From Caldicellulosiruptor owensensis OL (lineage in GTDB: Bacteria > Bacillota > Thermoanaerobacteria > Caldicellulosiruptorales > Caldicellulosiruptoraceae): a stretch of 64,000 bases of DNA. The notes under the pieces are model-generated. The model had not been told where the DNA came from. It did not search any database and saw only the letters and a program-made list of their open reading frames with translations. The first letter of the stretch is position 1. Each line of letters begins with the position of its first letter. This document shows, piece by piece, positions 39,485 to 49,063 of the stretch. The stretch spans positions 364,501 through 428,500 of the forward strand of contig NC_014657.1 of the NCBI RefSeq assembly GCF_000166335.1, given 5' to 3'. Both the position numbers and the translations under genes were made by a program.

Positions 39485-40114
39485 ATGGTCAAAAAATTAC
39501 TAAAAAAGGGAAGGAACAAAAGAATCGTGATTAGTGCTATTGTGTTTTTTACATTACTCTTACTGAACCTTAATGATGCGTTTGCAGAAAATACAGTTAC
39601 GTATGTTGAATTTCAGTTAAAAAGGTAAGTCAGGCATATTCAAATTAGTGCTGGGCAGCAGGAAGTGAGTCAATACTTTACTATTGCAAAAACTATTTAG
39701 GTTTTGGGAGAGAGGCAACACAGTGGGATATAGTGAAATATATTTATGGAAGCTATGTAAATAAACCTGCATCTCTTTATGATATACAAAGGAGCACTGA
39801 GCTATTATGGTGTTGGTTCTTCACGCATGATACCAGTAAGTGGCTGGATAATTTCATATGGGCAAATTGCAGAGCAAATTGTAAATTACAGAAGTCCAAC
39901 AGGATTAGTAATTACAGCAACAGTAAGTCAAAATCATTTTGTTGTTTTAAATGGTATATGGCAATATTTTGACTCAAATGGATATCTACAAAATTATATA
40001 ATGATTATGGATCCAGCTATAGGTGGAGTAATTAGTATTCCTGATTCTGAGTTGAGGGATAATGACAATTACCAGGATTACTTGGATGCGATAAGAGTAT
40101 TTAAACCATATTGA
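39485..40114 (+). pseudogene. Secreted papain/C39-like cysteine protease, broken
   Basis: The first frame has a signal peptide (MVKKLLKKGRNKRIVISAIV...NDAFA) and ends at 39628. One frame over, KVSQAYSN, a TAG stop, then CWAAGSESILYYCKNYLGFGREATQWDIV follows. After a second shift near 39790 the sequence reads YYGVGSSRMIPVSGWIISYGQIAEQI, QNHFVVLNGIWQ and IMDPAIGG, ending RVFKPY. Cys (CWAAG), His (NHFVVL) and Asp/Asn (MDP) match AvrRpt2/C39-like proteases. Relatives usually read N-W-C-W, so TAG probably replaced TGG. There are two frameshifts plus one nonsense codon. Confidence 0.65.
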
Positions 40115-40136
40115 TATAACAGGGGGGTGAAATAGA

Positions 40137-41120
40137 ATGAAAAAGAATAAGGTATATATTGGTTTTGTAATGACCTTTTTGTTGCTTTTCTTTACGACAT
40201 TTTCAGCTACTGGAGCAAGCTATTCAATCGAACACAATGATGAAATTAATATACTCAGAAGGCAGTATTTAGCCGAGTCATGGCTCAAGCTTTATATCAG
40301 TACTCTTATTAAAAATTATATAAAAGACTCACCTACGCTGCAATCGTTAAATGAAATAACAAATATCAATGGACCGTATAACATTGAAAAATTCAAGTTG
40401 AGCAAAGAGTATGAATATTACAGGGTATTTCATATCCCAACTGAAGTTAAAATAGCTGAAAATGGGCGTCCATATCATATTGTAAGAGATGAGGTAAAAA
40501 ATAAAATAAAAAATTTGAAGTTTGACTCATGGAGAGATGTTTTTAATACTGAATTTGTAGACAATGGATGGGCAAGAATTGTGTATTATGATAATGTACC
40601 TGTGGGATATCTTATTGTTGAATGGGATGACAAATCAAATGATTATATGGTAAATACAGGAGTATTTGGAGATAATTTGTTGGGCCGTGCAGTAAAGAAT
40701 TTAGAGAAATATTTAGAGGAACGTAGTTTAAAAAGTGATGTAAAAATTGTCAATGTTGAAGAGATAACGCTATACGCAGTATCAGGTGATGGAAATTGGT
40801 GGTGTGCTGGTGCAAAAGGTTACGAAAATCATATATGGGATTTTGGCATAATAAAAGATGCATTAAATGAAAAACCGATGCAAATTTTAAAAGCTATAGA
40901 AGAAAGAAGTAGATTGATGAGAGAAGCGCCTGAAAAGATGAAGATGGGTGGGGAAGCCCCTTCAAAGACGTTATACTTTGCTGCTAAAAAAGAAAGAACT
41001 CAGAATACAATTATTGCTATAATATTGATTATTCTTACTGCTATTATTATTGTATGTTCAAAGTGGAAATTTTCTTGCCACTATCAATTTAACAAGCATG
41101 CTACAAACACACAAGAGTAA
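40137..41120 (+). CDS. Secreted protein with C-terminal membrane anchor, unknown
   Basis: No family is recognised. This 327-residue protein has a signal peptide (MKKNKVYIGFVMTFLLLFFTTFSATGA) and an extracellular body with LSKEYEYYRVFHIPTEVKI and ISGDGNWWCAGAKGYENHIWDFG-like VSGDGNWWCAGAKG. One C-terminal membrane helix (TIIAIILIILTAIIIVC) and a short basic cytoplasmic tail follow, giving a type-I topology. It follows the broken protease gene by 22 bases with a GGGGGG ribosome site, so the two were probably one operon. An anchored partner or inhibitor of the protease is possible but unsupported. Confidence 0.6.
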   Translation: MKKNKVYIGFVMTFLLLFFTTFSATGASYSIEHNDEINILRRQYLAESWLKLYISTLIKNYIKDSPTLQSLNEITNINGPYNIEKFKLSKEYEYYRVFHIPTEVKIAENGRPYHIVRDEVKNKIKNLKFDSWRDVFNTEFVDNGWARIVYYDNVPVGYLIVEWDDKSNDYMVNTGVFGDNLLGRAVKNLEKYLEERSLKSDVKIVNVEEITLYAVSGDGNWWCAGAKGYENHIWDFGIIKDALNEKPMQILKAIEERSRLMREAPEKMKMGGEAPSKTLYFAAKKERTQNTIIAIILIILTAIIIVCSKWKFSCHYQFNKHATNTQE

Positions 41121-41146
41121 AACTATGTTCAAAAATAATTAAAAAA

Positions 41147-41183
41147 AAAGGGGCTGTTCCCAAGGGTGATGGATAGCCCCTTT
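41147..41183 (+). terminator. Intrinsic terminator
   Basis: AAAGGGGCT and AGCCCCTTT pair around a loop of about 19 bases, followed by ATTACTATATGT. It ends the protease/anchored-protein unit. Confidence 0.65.
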
Positions 41184-41288
41184 ATTACTATATGTTTAAT
41201 TTGCTTGGTTTTGAGTGTAATATTGCAAAATAACAATTTTAAAATTTTGTTTTTTTGATAGTCTCTTGCTACTTTTCATAGTTATTTT

Positions 41289-41783
41289 TTAAAACAAATC
41301 CAGTTCTTCCCATTCCTTTTTCATAAGGCTGTAGTATCTATCCTTGAAAAACTTTTCGTGTTCTTCTTCCCACTTTGCAAGATGCAAAAGCAATCCTTTT
41401 ATATTATTATCTTCGATTTTTTCAGCAGCATTTTTGTAAAATGCAGCAAAGTCGCTTTCAATAAGGTATGCAAGTCGCAGTATAGTGAGATCTGAAAAAT
41501 CTGTTTCTAAGATTTTTGAATTGTCAACAAGTATATGAGGATCTACCATTTTGTTTTGATCATCTACAACCCATGATACTGAAATTGGTGGTTCTTGGCT
41601 TCCAAGGCTTTTTAAAATGTTCTCAAGATATTTGTAATGTTCTTGCTCAATCTTTGTAAACTCTTCGAAAAGTTTCTTTAGTCCTTCGTCTTGCAGATTA
41701 TTTGCATAAAAAGAATAAAAGTCTTGTGCATTTTTCTCCATCTTCATTCCAAACCTCAGTATGTTCTCAATCTTTTTGCTCAT
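41289..41783 (-). CDS. Ferritin-like/rubrerythrin-type di-iron protein
   Basis: A 164-residue four-helix-bundle protein. Metal-ligand patterns are EKNAQDFYSFY in helix 1, EQEHYKYLENIL in helix 2, ESDFAAFYKNAAEKI in helix 3 and EEEHEKFFKDRYY in helix 4, i.e. two E...ExxH pairs. No rubredoxin domain is present, so it is not a classical rubrerythrin. Such proteins usually handle peroxide or iron in anaerobes. The start ATG 41783 follows AAAAGGAGAG; the longer ATG 41819 is not needed. A copy of its start and upstream region recurs near 43290-43350. Confidence 0.85.
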   Translation of the reverse strand: MSKKIENILRFGMKMEKNAQDFYSFYANNLQDEGLKKLFEEFTKIEQEHYKYLENILKSLGSQEPPISVSWVVDDQNKMVDPHILVDNSKILETDFSDLTILRLAYLIESDFAAFYKNAAEKIEDNNIKGLLLHLAKWEEEHEKFFKDRYYSLMKKEWEELDLF

Positions 41784-41945
41784 TACAAAGTCTCTCCTTT
41801 TATAGAATTTTACTTTCAAAAATATTTATACCCGAAAACAAAAGTTGAAAACTAAAAAATTTGTAAAAATGAAATTTGTTTAAACGTACTAACTACAGCG
41901 TAGTCAAACAATTTAGAATAAACTATTGCAAAAGAACAGTTACTA

Positions 41946-42458
41946 CTAAGTTCTTTCATCAGGATATACTATTAACTCTGCCTTTTTAGTATCCAATTTT
42001 TCAATGATTTTATTGAACAATTCAATACCTTTATAATTTTCTTTATTGTTAATATCTAATTTTGAAAAGAGGTCATGATACAATAGTAATTCATTATAAA
42101 TATCTTTTTTGGACTTTATTACTATTTTGTTGCTGTAACGTATTCTTATAAAATAATCATGGTCTTTATCAATTTCTACAATAGACAAGATGTGTCTAAT
42201 AGATTCATAGATAACTTTAGATTTATATTCTAAAAGCAATATGTTTTTCTCAGAAAAACCATCTTTGTCAAAATTAGATATTATATAATCTGTTAGTTTA
42301 ACAGCACTTTGTATTTCTGGAACTAACTTAACATTTACATTCTCCGAAGCCTTTTTAAAAGAAATTTTTCTTAGTGAATAATTTTTATACAGAAAAAATA
42401 AAATTGATACCATTATAATCAAGAAAATTATATGAATGCAAATGACTTTTCTTTTCAT
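41946..42458 (-). CDS. Membrane-anchored paralogue A
   Basis: A 170-residue member of a three-gene paralogous family in this window, family unknown. An N-terminal membrane anchor (VICIHIIFLIIMVSILFFLYKNYS) is followed by an outside helical domain. Its conserved core is IKSKKDIYNELLLYHDLFSKLDI...ELFNKIIEKLDTKKAELIVYPDERT. It is shorter than the other two copies: about 35 residues in the middle (FNTF...FLTKV region) are missing. The CAGGAGG ribosome site precedes the ATG. Confidence 0.65.
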   Translation of the reverse strand: MKRKVICIHIIFLIIMVSILFFLYKNYSLRKISFKKASENVNVKLVPEIQSAVKLTDYIISNFDKDGFSEKNILLLEYKSKVIYESIRHILSIVEIDKDHDYFIRIRYSNKIVIKSKKDIYNELLLYHDLFSKLDINNKENYKGIELFNKIIEKLDTKKAELIVYPDERT

Positions 42459-42510
42459 TTATTTTCCTCCTGGTATTTAAATTTTTACAAAAGTTGCACA
42501 AGCTAATTAC

Positions 42511-43128
42511 TTATTTTTGAGTTCTTTTAGAAGGGTGCATTATTTTATCTGCCTTTTCAATGCTCCATTTTTCAATAATTTTATTAAATACCTCATTACC
42601 ATAAACAGGTCCTATTACGTTTATATCTAATTTTGAAAAAAAATCATGATACAACAGCAATTCATTATAAATGTCTTTTTTAGTTTTTATTATGAATTTA
42701 GTATCTTTGTCATTAGGTAAATTAAAAGGTTTTTCTCCATCTTTAATATAATCATAAACTTTACTCAAAAATGTTACAAAATTAGAAAATGTAGAATACA
42801 TTGAATGTAATTTTGCCTTGTAGTAAGGAACATTATTTGAATCGGTATCTATATACTCCAAAGCAGATATAATAAACGACATGCATTCTGCTTCAGATTT
42901 CAAATACAAAATGCGTTCCAGAATAATACTGTTTTTGTTAGATATTATATTATCTGGAGCAGAATTCCATAAAATATCTCGTATTTTTAAAAAGGCTTCT
43001 GCTTTCAGATTATTCAAAGCCTTATTGAAGTAATTTATTTCTTTTGAGTAATTTTTAAAGAGAATGAAAAAAATTGATGCTATTATAATCAAGAAAACTA
43101 TATGGTTAAAAATGATTTTTCTCTTCAT
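42511..43128 (-). CDS. Membrane-anchored paralogue B
   Basis: A 205-residue paralogue of the neighbouring genes. The anchor IIFNHIVFLIIIASIFFILFKNYS precedes an outside helical region. Shared blocks are SMYSTFSNFVTFLSKVYDYIKDGEKPFNLPNDKDTKF, IKTKKDIYNELLLYHDFFSKLDI and NEVFNKIIEKWSIEKADKIMHPSKRT. No enzymatic motif is seen. It lies 52 bases upstream of copy A, with AGGAGAA as ribosome site, and the two may be co-transcribed. Confidence 0.65.
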   Translation of the reverse strand: MKRKIIFNHIVFLIIIASIFFILFKNYSKEINYFNKALNNLKAEAFLKIRDILWNSAPDNIISNKNSIILERILYLKSEAECMSFIISALEYIDTDSNNVPYYKAKLHSMYSTFSNFVTFLSKVYDYIKDGEKPFNLPNDKDTKFIIKTKKDIYNELLLYHDFFSKLDINVIGPVYGNEVFNKIIEKWSIEKADKIMHPSKRTQK

Positions 43129-43501
43129 CCATTCTCCTCCTATTTCAAAATACCTCTATATGCAAGGTAGACATATTGAGCTTCATCTAAAATTTTAAGT
43201 TTTGTAGAACTATTTACAATTTACAATAATAGTATCTACATTATTTACCTTTACATTACTTGTGATAATCAATGGTGTTATTCCTGCATTTTTTTGCTCA
43301 TCACAAAGTCTTTCCTTTTTATAAAATTTTTCTCAAAGATATTTATACCCAAAAGCTTGTATTAGAAACCTTAAAATAAATCATAAAAATAATGACTGCT
43401 TATTGTTTCCATAAACATAGCAGCCCTAAGAAGAGTTTAATGTTTAAGATAATTTTAGTTAATATTTTTTTACATAAACTGTTGCAAGCTAAAAGTTCTT
43501 T
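43129..43501 (-). repeat. Remnants of two neighbouring genes between paralogues
   Basis: About 43145-43205, inverted, reads KILDEAQYVYLAYRG, matching ILTEAQYIYLAYNGS of the secreted protein encoded upstream. About 43285-43355 nearly repeats the start codon, ribosome site and upstream region of the ferritin-like gene (compare 41755-41835). The next 150 bases also resemble the spacer before copy A. The stretch is a scar of segmental duplication and holds no intact gene. Confidence 0.6.
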
Positions 43502-44113
43502 TTAATTTCTTTCAGAAGGGTATACTATTTTGTTTGCCTTTTCAATATCCCAGGTTTTAATAATCTTATTAAATAACTCAGTACCTGTAGAAGACTTTGT
43601 TACGTGTAAGTCTAATTTTGAAAAAAGGTCGTGATAAAATAAAAACTCGTTATATATATCTTTTTTAGTTTTTATTAAAAACTTGTTATCATTGTTGTCA
43701 AATAAATTAAAAGGCTTGCCTCCATCTTTGATATGTTCAATAACTTTTGTCAAAAATCTATCAAAAAGAGAAAATGTATTGTACATTGAGATTAATTTAG
43801 TACCATAATTATCTATCTCAAAAGAATCAATACGTGCAAACATAAGTGCATCTATAGCTAAAAAAACAAATTTTACTTTAAGTTCTAAATACGATATATT
43901 TTCCATAGAAAACCCGTCTTTATCAAAATTATCTATTATATACTTTGTACAATATGCGACTTCAGCTATTTCATTAAAAGCCGTAACTTTTATATCATTA
44001 AAAGCGTTAATATAACGCATCTTTATTACTGAGTAATTTTTATAGAAAATAGATAAAATCAAAGCGATTATAATCAAGAAAGCTATATGGATATAAATTA
44101 ATTTTCTCTTCAT
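43502..44113 (-). CDS. Membrane-anchored paralogue C
   Basis: A 203-residue third copy of the family. The anchor is LIYIHIAFLIIIALILSIFYKNYS. The shared blocks are YIIDNFDKDGFSMENISYLELKVKFV, SMYNTFSLFDRFLTKVIEHIKDGGKPFNLFDNNDNKF, IKTKKDIYNEFLFYHDLFSKLDL and ELFNKIIKTWDIEKANKIVYPSERN. Copies B and C share the full length; A and C share the NFDKDGFS segment, so the three have exchanged or lost parts. The function is unknown; they could be immunity-like or sensor proteins, but nothing proves it. Confidence 0.65.
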   Translation of the reverse strand: MKRKLIYIHIAFLIIIALILSIFYKNYSVIKMRYINAFNDIKVTAFNEIAEVAYCTKYIIDNFDKDGFSMENISYLELKVKFVFLAIDALMFARIDSFEIDNYGTKLISMYNTFSLFDRFLTKVIEHIKDGGKPFNLFDNNDNKFLIKTKKDIYNEFLFYHDLFSKLDLHVTKSSTGTELFNKIIKTWDIEKANKIVYPSERN

Positions 44114-44215
44114 GCATTTTCACCTCTCTCAATATATCGAAAAAAATAAAAAAATATATGAACGTACTGCATAATTCATGGCTTATGCAGTACGTTCGTA
44201 TTATATGCTTTAACA

Positions 44216-45780
44216 TTATTGAACATAATAATTGTTTGTAACTGTTTTATTTACAGTTGCTTCTAATACACTATATGTTAACCAAACTGGATGGCGTGAA
44301 TATATTTCAAAATAAAATCCATTGTGAAATACACGATTTCCTGAAACTCTTGGTTTATCCAAAGGTACACAAACTTCATATTCTAAGAGTAATTGTTGCC
44401 CTTCTGTATATAAGTAATCGTTTGAGCCTATAGTAGCCTTATGCCCTCTAACAACTTTTCCATATTGTAGTAGTTGACCGTTTACTGTTATAGGATAGGT
44501 AGTAGTACCAGCTGAACTATTTTCTACTTTATACTCAATTGCACTAAAAAAACTAACTGCATTACTAAAAGTATCTCCAAACGGCAACAGTCCAATCAAT
44601 GAACTCCAAGAAATATTTAATGTTCCAGAACTACAGCTTGCCTGTTTTGTAATTTTAGAAAATATATCGGTATTTCCAGACCCAATTCCTACTTGCATAT
44701 ATAAATTTCTTATTCTTAAATAGGAACTATTATCAAATAATTGAATTGAACCATTATATGCAAGATAAATATATTGAGCTTCGGTTAGGATATTAAACTG
44801 TGCAGAGCCTGTGCCTCTTGAAGCTGAAGCAGTAATTGTATTTGGCTTATTACATGTATATCCCCATTTCAATAAAGTTGTAAGTCTATTTCCGCTTCCT
44901 ACTGGCCATTCCACAGTATTTTTGTAGTAACCGTAATTGTCATTATCATTATATACTTTTTATATACTTTCTTACCAAGAGTAATAAAGTCACTCACGGG
45001 AACACCAGGTACTGGAGATGTTGTTGTGAGACTAACAATTTGAGATTCCTTAAGGCTAACATCTTTGGTTTCTTCAAGCTGGGAAGTATTACTGTTTGCG
45101 ATAAAAGGCATAAACCAATTTTCAGAAAAACCTACTTTGTCAGCATCGTCAATGTTTGTTTTGCCAATTTCTATACCTGATTTATCAATTTCATCTTTAT
45201 TATAAGTTTCAGCTGGCTCTTTAGCAAGATTATATAAGCTTGATAATTTATTTATACTGGGGAAAACATCTTCAAAGTAGAAAATATCATTTGTGTTTGT
45301 GCACAATACTGCTATTTTAGCCACAGTTTTATTTTTAAGTTTTCTATTTACAGGAAGAAGAAGTCCTTCATTGGCGTTATTTTCAATTATAAATGATAAT
45401 ATTTTGTAATCTCCTTCATTGTTAAATAATACTGTTAGAGATCTTGTTTTCTTCAACATCATGTTTTGAGAATAATATATTTTTCCAGTTGCTTGAATTA
45501 AATTTTGCATATTTTTATTTTCTATTACAGCTTCTAAAATAAGCTCATCATTTTTTATTTGCATTTTTTTAATTATCAATTTAGAATCCAGTTGATTTTC
45601 GGAATCAACTTTAACAAAATTTCCACCTTTATATTGTATTCCTTTTAAAATACCATTGTCAACAATCAATTCATTGTTTTCAGCATACGCTTTAATATTA
45701 AAGGCACTCGAAATAAGAGAAAAAGATATTATCATCAATACTGCTAGTATTTTAGTAATTATTTTATTTCTAACTATCAT
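44216..45780 (-). pseudogene. Large secreted protein split by one frameshift
   Basis: Two frames that overlap by a few codons form one secreted protein of about 520 residues. The first part starts at ATG 45780 behind GAGGAGG with a signal peptide (IITKILAVLMIISFSLISSAFNIKAYA) and runs to FITLGKKVYK. The second, one frame over from about 44950, reads YNDNDNYGYYKNTVEWPVGSGNRLTTLLKWGYTCNKP and ends NKTVTNNYYVQ. The shift lies in the run TATAAAAAGTA. A C-terminal beta-rich domain is likely. No family is recognised. A fragment of a second copy lies near 43145. Confidence 0.6.
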
Positions 45781-46420
45781 AATACTCCTCCTCCTACTCA
45801 AGTTAATTATTTATATAACTGCAATTCACAATTTTAACAACAATTCCCTTCTTACATTATATTTTGATCAGAATCGGATATAAATGCTGTTTCACTTCTG
45901 CACCGCATGGCACATACAACAGAATGAACTTAAGAAAGCCGAAGATGCCAAAGAACTTTTCAGCATAGACAATAACCAATTTTTGTATTTTCTGCATAAA
46001 CTTTTTCGCTGCTATAGAAAGAGTTTTAACTTTAAGTTTTTTCTTCTATATTTCTGTATAACTTAACCTATAAATGCCATAGCAATATAGAATGCTATAA
46101 AGTTTTACTTTGTGCTTTTATAGTTTTTAATCTGTTAGAAATCCTTAGTAAATCACCCCTCGACTCTTTGGTATATTTGAAAATAGAATAAGAAGAATAA
46201 AGTTGTTGAATTAGAAGGCAAAAGTTTTAAATGATGAAATCACCTCTCAAGTTAATTATTTACTTTAATATTAGCAAAAAAAAAAACGCAATAGTCAGAT
46301 TTAATAAAGTCATACTTTTAGATTTGTTAGTATTGTCTAATAAGAGTGGCAAAAATAACATGTAAGGATAAAGCAAAGATCAGTTATTTCTTGAATATAG
46401 GTTTTATAAATCAAATAAAA
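45781..46420. other. Intergenic region without recognisable gene
   Basis: Open frames of 60-75 codons exist on the plus strand but have no ribosome site or coding bias. I see nothing I can support apart from AT-rich spacer. Confidence 0.4.
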
Positions 46421-46467
46421 TGAGCCACATCTTAAGGGGTTCAATTAATAAAAATCGATGTAGCTCA
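46421..46467 (-). terminator. Hairpin downstream of a minus-strand gene
   Basis: TGAGCcACATC and GATGTaGCTCA pair with one mismatch around a loop of about 25 bases, 20 bases past the stop at 46488. TTTTATTTGA follows on the minus strand. Confidence 0.5.
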
Positions 46468-46487
46468 CTTCCAAATCAAAAATATAA

Positions 46488-47255
46488 TCAGTTATTAATA
46501 GTATAAATCAACAAGTAGTACTTTTTGTCCTTCTTTTGTACTCCTGTAAACCAGATATTATATCCATTTTCTCCCAACATGGCTCCGTACTGATTTACAA
46601 ACATAAACAAAGGGTCAGCATTGATAATTGCTTTTTTTAAATTGCCATTAAATATCTTGTCAAAATTATTGATAAACTCTTTTTCATTTTTTATACTTTT
46701 CTTTTTACCATCAATTTTAACATCAATAGGGTACACTATCAGTTTTGCAAGTGCTTTCTTGTCGTTTTTTATTAAATATTTTTGAATGTTAGTAGCGAAT
46801 TTTACTACTTCTTCGTCTGGAAAACCAACCAAGTTATATCTTTTCCCATAATCTGTATAAATTACATCAACAAGCTTCAGTTTAAAAGGCAATTTAATTT
46901 TACCATTACTCCAAGTTCCTTCAACTGTGTCTGCTGTTTTTAAGTTACCATAAAAAGTTCCTGCAATTTTGCCTTTTTTGTTAAATTCGTTTAATGTTAT
47001 TTTCCCGTTTTTCAGTTTTCCTTCTACTTTTATATGCTCTTTAACTCCTTTAAAAGCGTAGAGCCCTGTAATTTTTGAGTTATTAATATATATGCTCATT
47101 ATTATATCTTTACTTCCTTTTTTGCCGCTGTAATCGTAATAGCCTTTTTCGATTTTTTCATTTTTATCATTGCTTAAAACAAGGGTGCTTTTCAAAATTA
47201 AAATCATGATTGATATTAGTACAATAATTCTTTTTCTGGCTTTCAAAGATTTCAC
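46488..47255 (-). CDS. Secreted hypothetical protein
   Basis: A 255-residue protein with a signal sequence (RIIVLISIMILILKSTLVLS) and no recognised family. The first half has a repeated beta pattern (GKKGSKDIIMSIYINNSKITGLYAFKGVKEHIKVEGKLKNGKITLNEF, then GKIAGTFYGNLKTADTVEGTWSNGK) typical of small barrel-like outside domains. The second half resembles an NTF2-like shape (EEVVKFATNIQKYLIKNDKKALAKLIVYPI...EFINNFDKIFNG). It follows the preceding gene by two bases and is co-transcribed with it and the M23 gene. Confidence 0.6.
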   Translation of the reverse strand: MKSLKARKRIIVLISIMILILKSTLVLSNDKNEKIEKGYYDYSGKKGSKDIIMSIYINNSKITGLYAFKGVKEHIKVEGKLKNGKITLNEFNKKGKIAGTFYGNLKTADTVEGTWSNGKIKLPFKLKLVDVIYTDYGKRYNLVGFPDEEVVKFATNIQKYLIKNDKKALAKLIVYPIDVKIDGKKKSIKNEKEFINNFDKIFNGNLKKAIINADPLFMFVNQYGAMLGENGYNIWFTGVQKKDKKYYLLIYTINN

Positions 47256-47257
47256 CT

Positions 47258-47884
47258 CTAATTATCATGATAATATGCCACAATTTGCTTTACTCTACCT
47301 TTTGATATTTTAAATTCAATTCCATAATAGAGACTGTCTTGGTAATAAATGCTGTCAATTTCACCTTTTTCATTATAGGTTATGCAACCAAATTGTGTGA
47401 TATCATCTTTTGTTTTTGGCTTGATATAGTATAGATATTTTTTGCCACCAATTTTTTCTGGACTATATCTAAATTTATTTATCACTCTTTTATAACTATC
47501 TCCAACTTCAATTCCTCTCGGTCCTTTTATTCCTCTCTTGTTAATCTCTGCGTATATTATATAAAATGAATTCTTTTTAACACCTGGTGCTAACCAAAGG
47601 CTACCCCAATCATAGTAACAATATTCCCCATAATCACCATAAGCGCCCCACCATTCTTTCTTAACCTTTTTAGGTTTTCCTATTTTTTTTATCAATTCTC
47701 CCTTTGTAAATTCATCTTTTAATTCTACCAAAACTGGCTCCTCTCTCTCTCAATATAGCTTGTATAGACAGGTTTGTTATTTCTAAAAACAAAAAGATCA
47801 TCTTTCAAGATTAAAAACATTCCCATAGCAATAATTGTTATTACAACAAAAATTGATAGAAGCACAGATATTTTTTTTTCTCAT
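47258..47884 (-). pseudogene. Membrane-anchored hypothetical protein, two frameshifts
   Basis: The open 157-codon frame (VELKDEFTKGELIKKIGKPKKVKKEWWGAYGDYGEYCYYDWGSLWL...) lacks its start. The missing N-terminus lies upstream: ATG 47884, then after a one-base excess in a nine-A run KKISVLLSIFVVITIIAMGMFLILKDD, a membrane anchor, then NKPVYTSYIERE. A second shift near 47740 joins the main frame. Joined, it has about 205 residues. The ATG overlaps the M23 stop as ATGA, showing former translational coupling. No family is assigned. The A-run shift could be a sequencing error. Confidence 0.55.
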
Positions 47885-48809
47885 TTTTTAACATCCTTTT
47901 CACTCTTTGTTTTTAATCTTAGTAAATCCATTGGATTTATTAAATTGCTTCTGCGCTCATAATTCGCCTCTGGAACATATTTGTAAGTTTTGTTATTTCT
48001 TTGGGTAAGAGGTCTACTACTGTCACCTTTATAAACTTCTAAATGAAGCATTGCATTGCCAGATTGTGTATTAGGTATAACTGTAGCTATAACTTGTCCT
48101 TGCTTTACTTTATCCCCAACTTTAACTTTTGATTTAACTTCACCGTATCTGATAACAGAACCATCACTGTTTTTTATTTCTATTGCCTGTGTACCCGCAT
48201 AGAAATCATAAACAGCAGTTACTGTTCCATCAGTCATTGCTAACACTTTTGCATCTTTTACACCCTTGTTGTTTTTTTTATCGTAAGTTAAAAGATCAAC
48301 TCCTGCATGAGTTCTTGTACCATTTTTTCGTGGAGCACCAAATTGCCTTCCATCTGTTGAGGGATTGGCTACGATTAAGTTTTTGGACTCTAAAGGAAAT
48401 ATCCACTTGTCAATCCGTTGTTCCCAGAATTCTTTGCTTGGATCGGTTTTTCTTGTTTCACTGGTTTTAGTTTTTCAACTGAACTACTTGAATTTAGAAT
48501 TTTACTGCTATTATTTGGATTTTGAATGGAACTGGCACTTTTTGAAGACGGCAAAGTGTAATTTGAACTTGGTTTAGAATAGACTATTTTACCATAGAAC
48601 TCATCAGCAGAAGAACCTTTTTCATAGACATAGGCAGGCGAAATTTTAGAGTTGTTTTGGGCTAAGTTTTGTTTTGAAGGTGAAAAATAGCTTTTTGAAA
48701 TTTGCTCTGCAGTAGTTTTTTGCGCTGACAGGTTTTGAAGATAAGAGTTATTTTTAAGAGTCAAATTAAGATTGTTAGAAGTTAATACAATACTTTTCAA
48801 TTTTCTCAT
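47881..48809 (-). pseudogene. M23-type peptidase, frameshifted
   Basis: The N-terminal frame from ATG 48809 gives a low-complexity Ser/Asn/Lys-rich region (SKSYFSPSKQNLAQNNSK, IQNPNNSSKILNSSS) and ends at 48390. After a shift near 48420 another frame reads DKWIFPLESKNLIVANPSTDGRQFGAPRKNG, THAGVDL with zinc ligands His and Asp, and VLAMTDGTVTAVYDF. It continues GDKVKQGQVIATVI and LHLEV with the His-X-His motif. LytM/M23 enzymes cut peptidoglycan cross-links. One frameshift disables it unless that is an assembly error. I see no clear signal peptide. Confidence 0.7.
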
Positions 48810-49063
48810 AACCCCCTATTATCATTCATTTTTTGTTTATAATGGAATTATGATACAGCACTTGCCAAAAAGGCAATTGGCATTTTAAATAAAGTTTAAA
48901 ATGTGGTGAGAGGAATTTTTGTGAAGAATTAATAAGAAAACTATGGTAAAATATTAAAACTAGAGATGAGTTTTAGAAAATTTTTTGCTCCAGCCGCCTG
49001 AAAATGAAAAATGCTTGAAATAATCAAATGAAAAATTTAGGAAAAAAAGGAGAGTAAGAGACC

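Noticed and set aside
45884-46066. 60-codon plus-strand frame rich in Phe and Lys
   Set aside because: No ribosome site, no recognisable motif and composition expected of AT-rich spacer.
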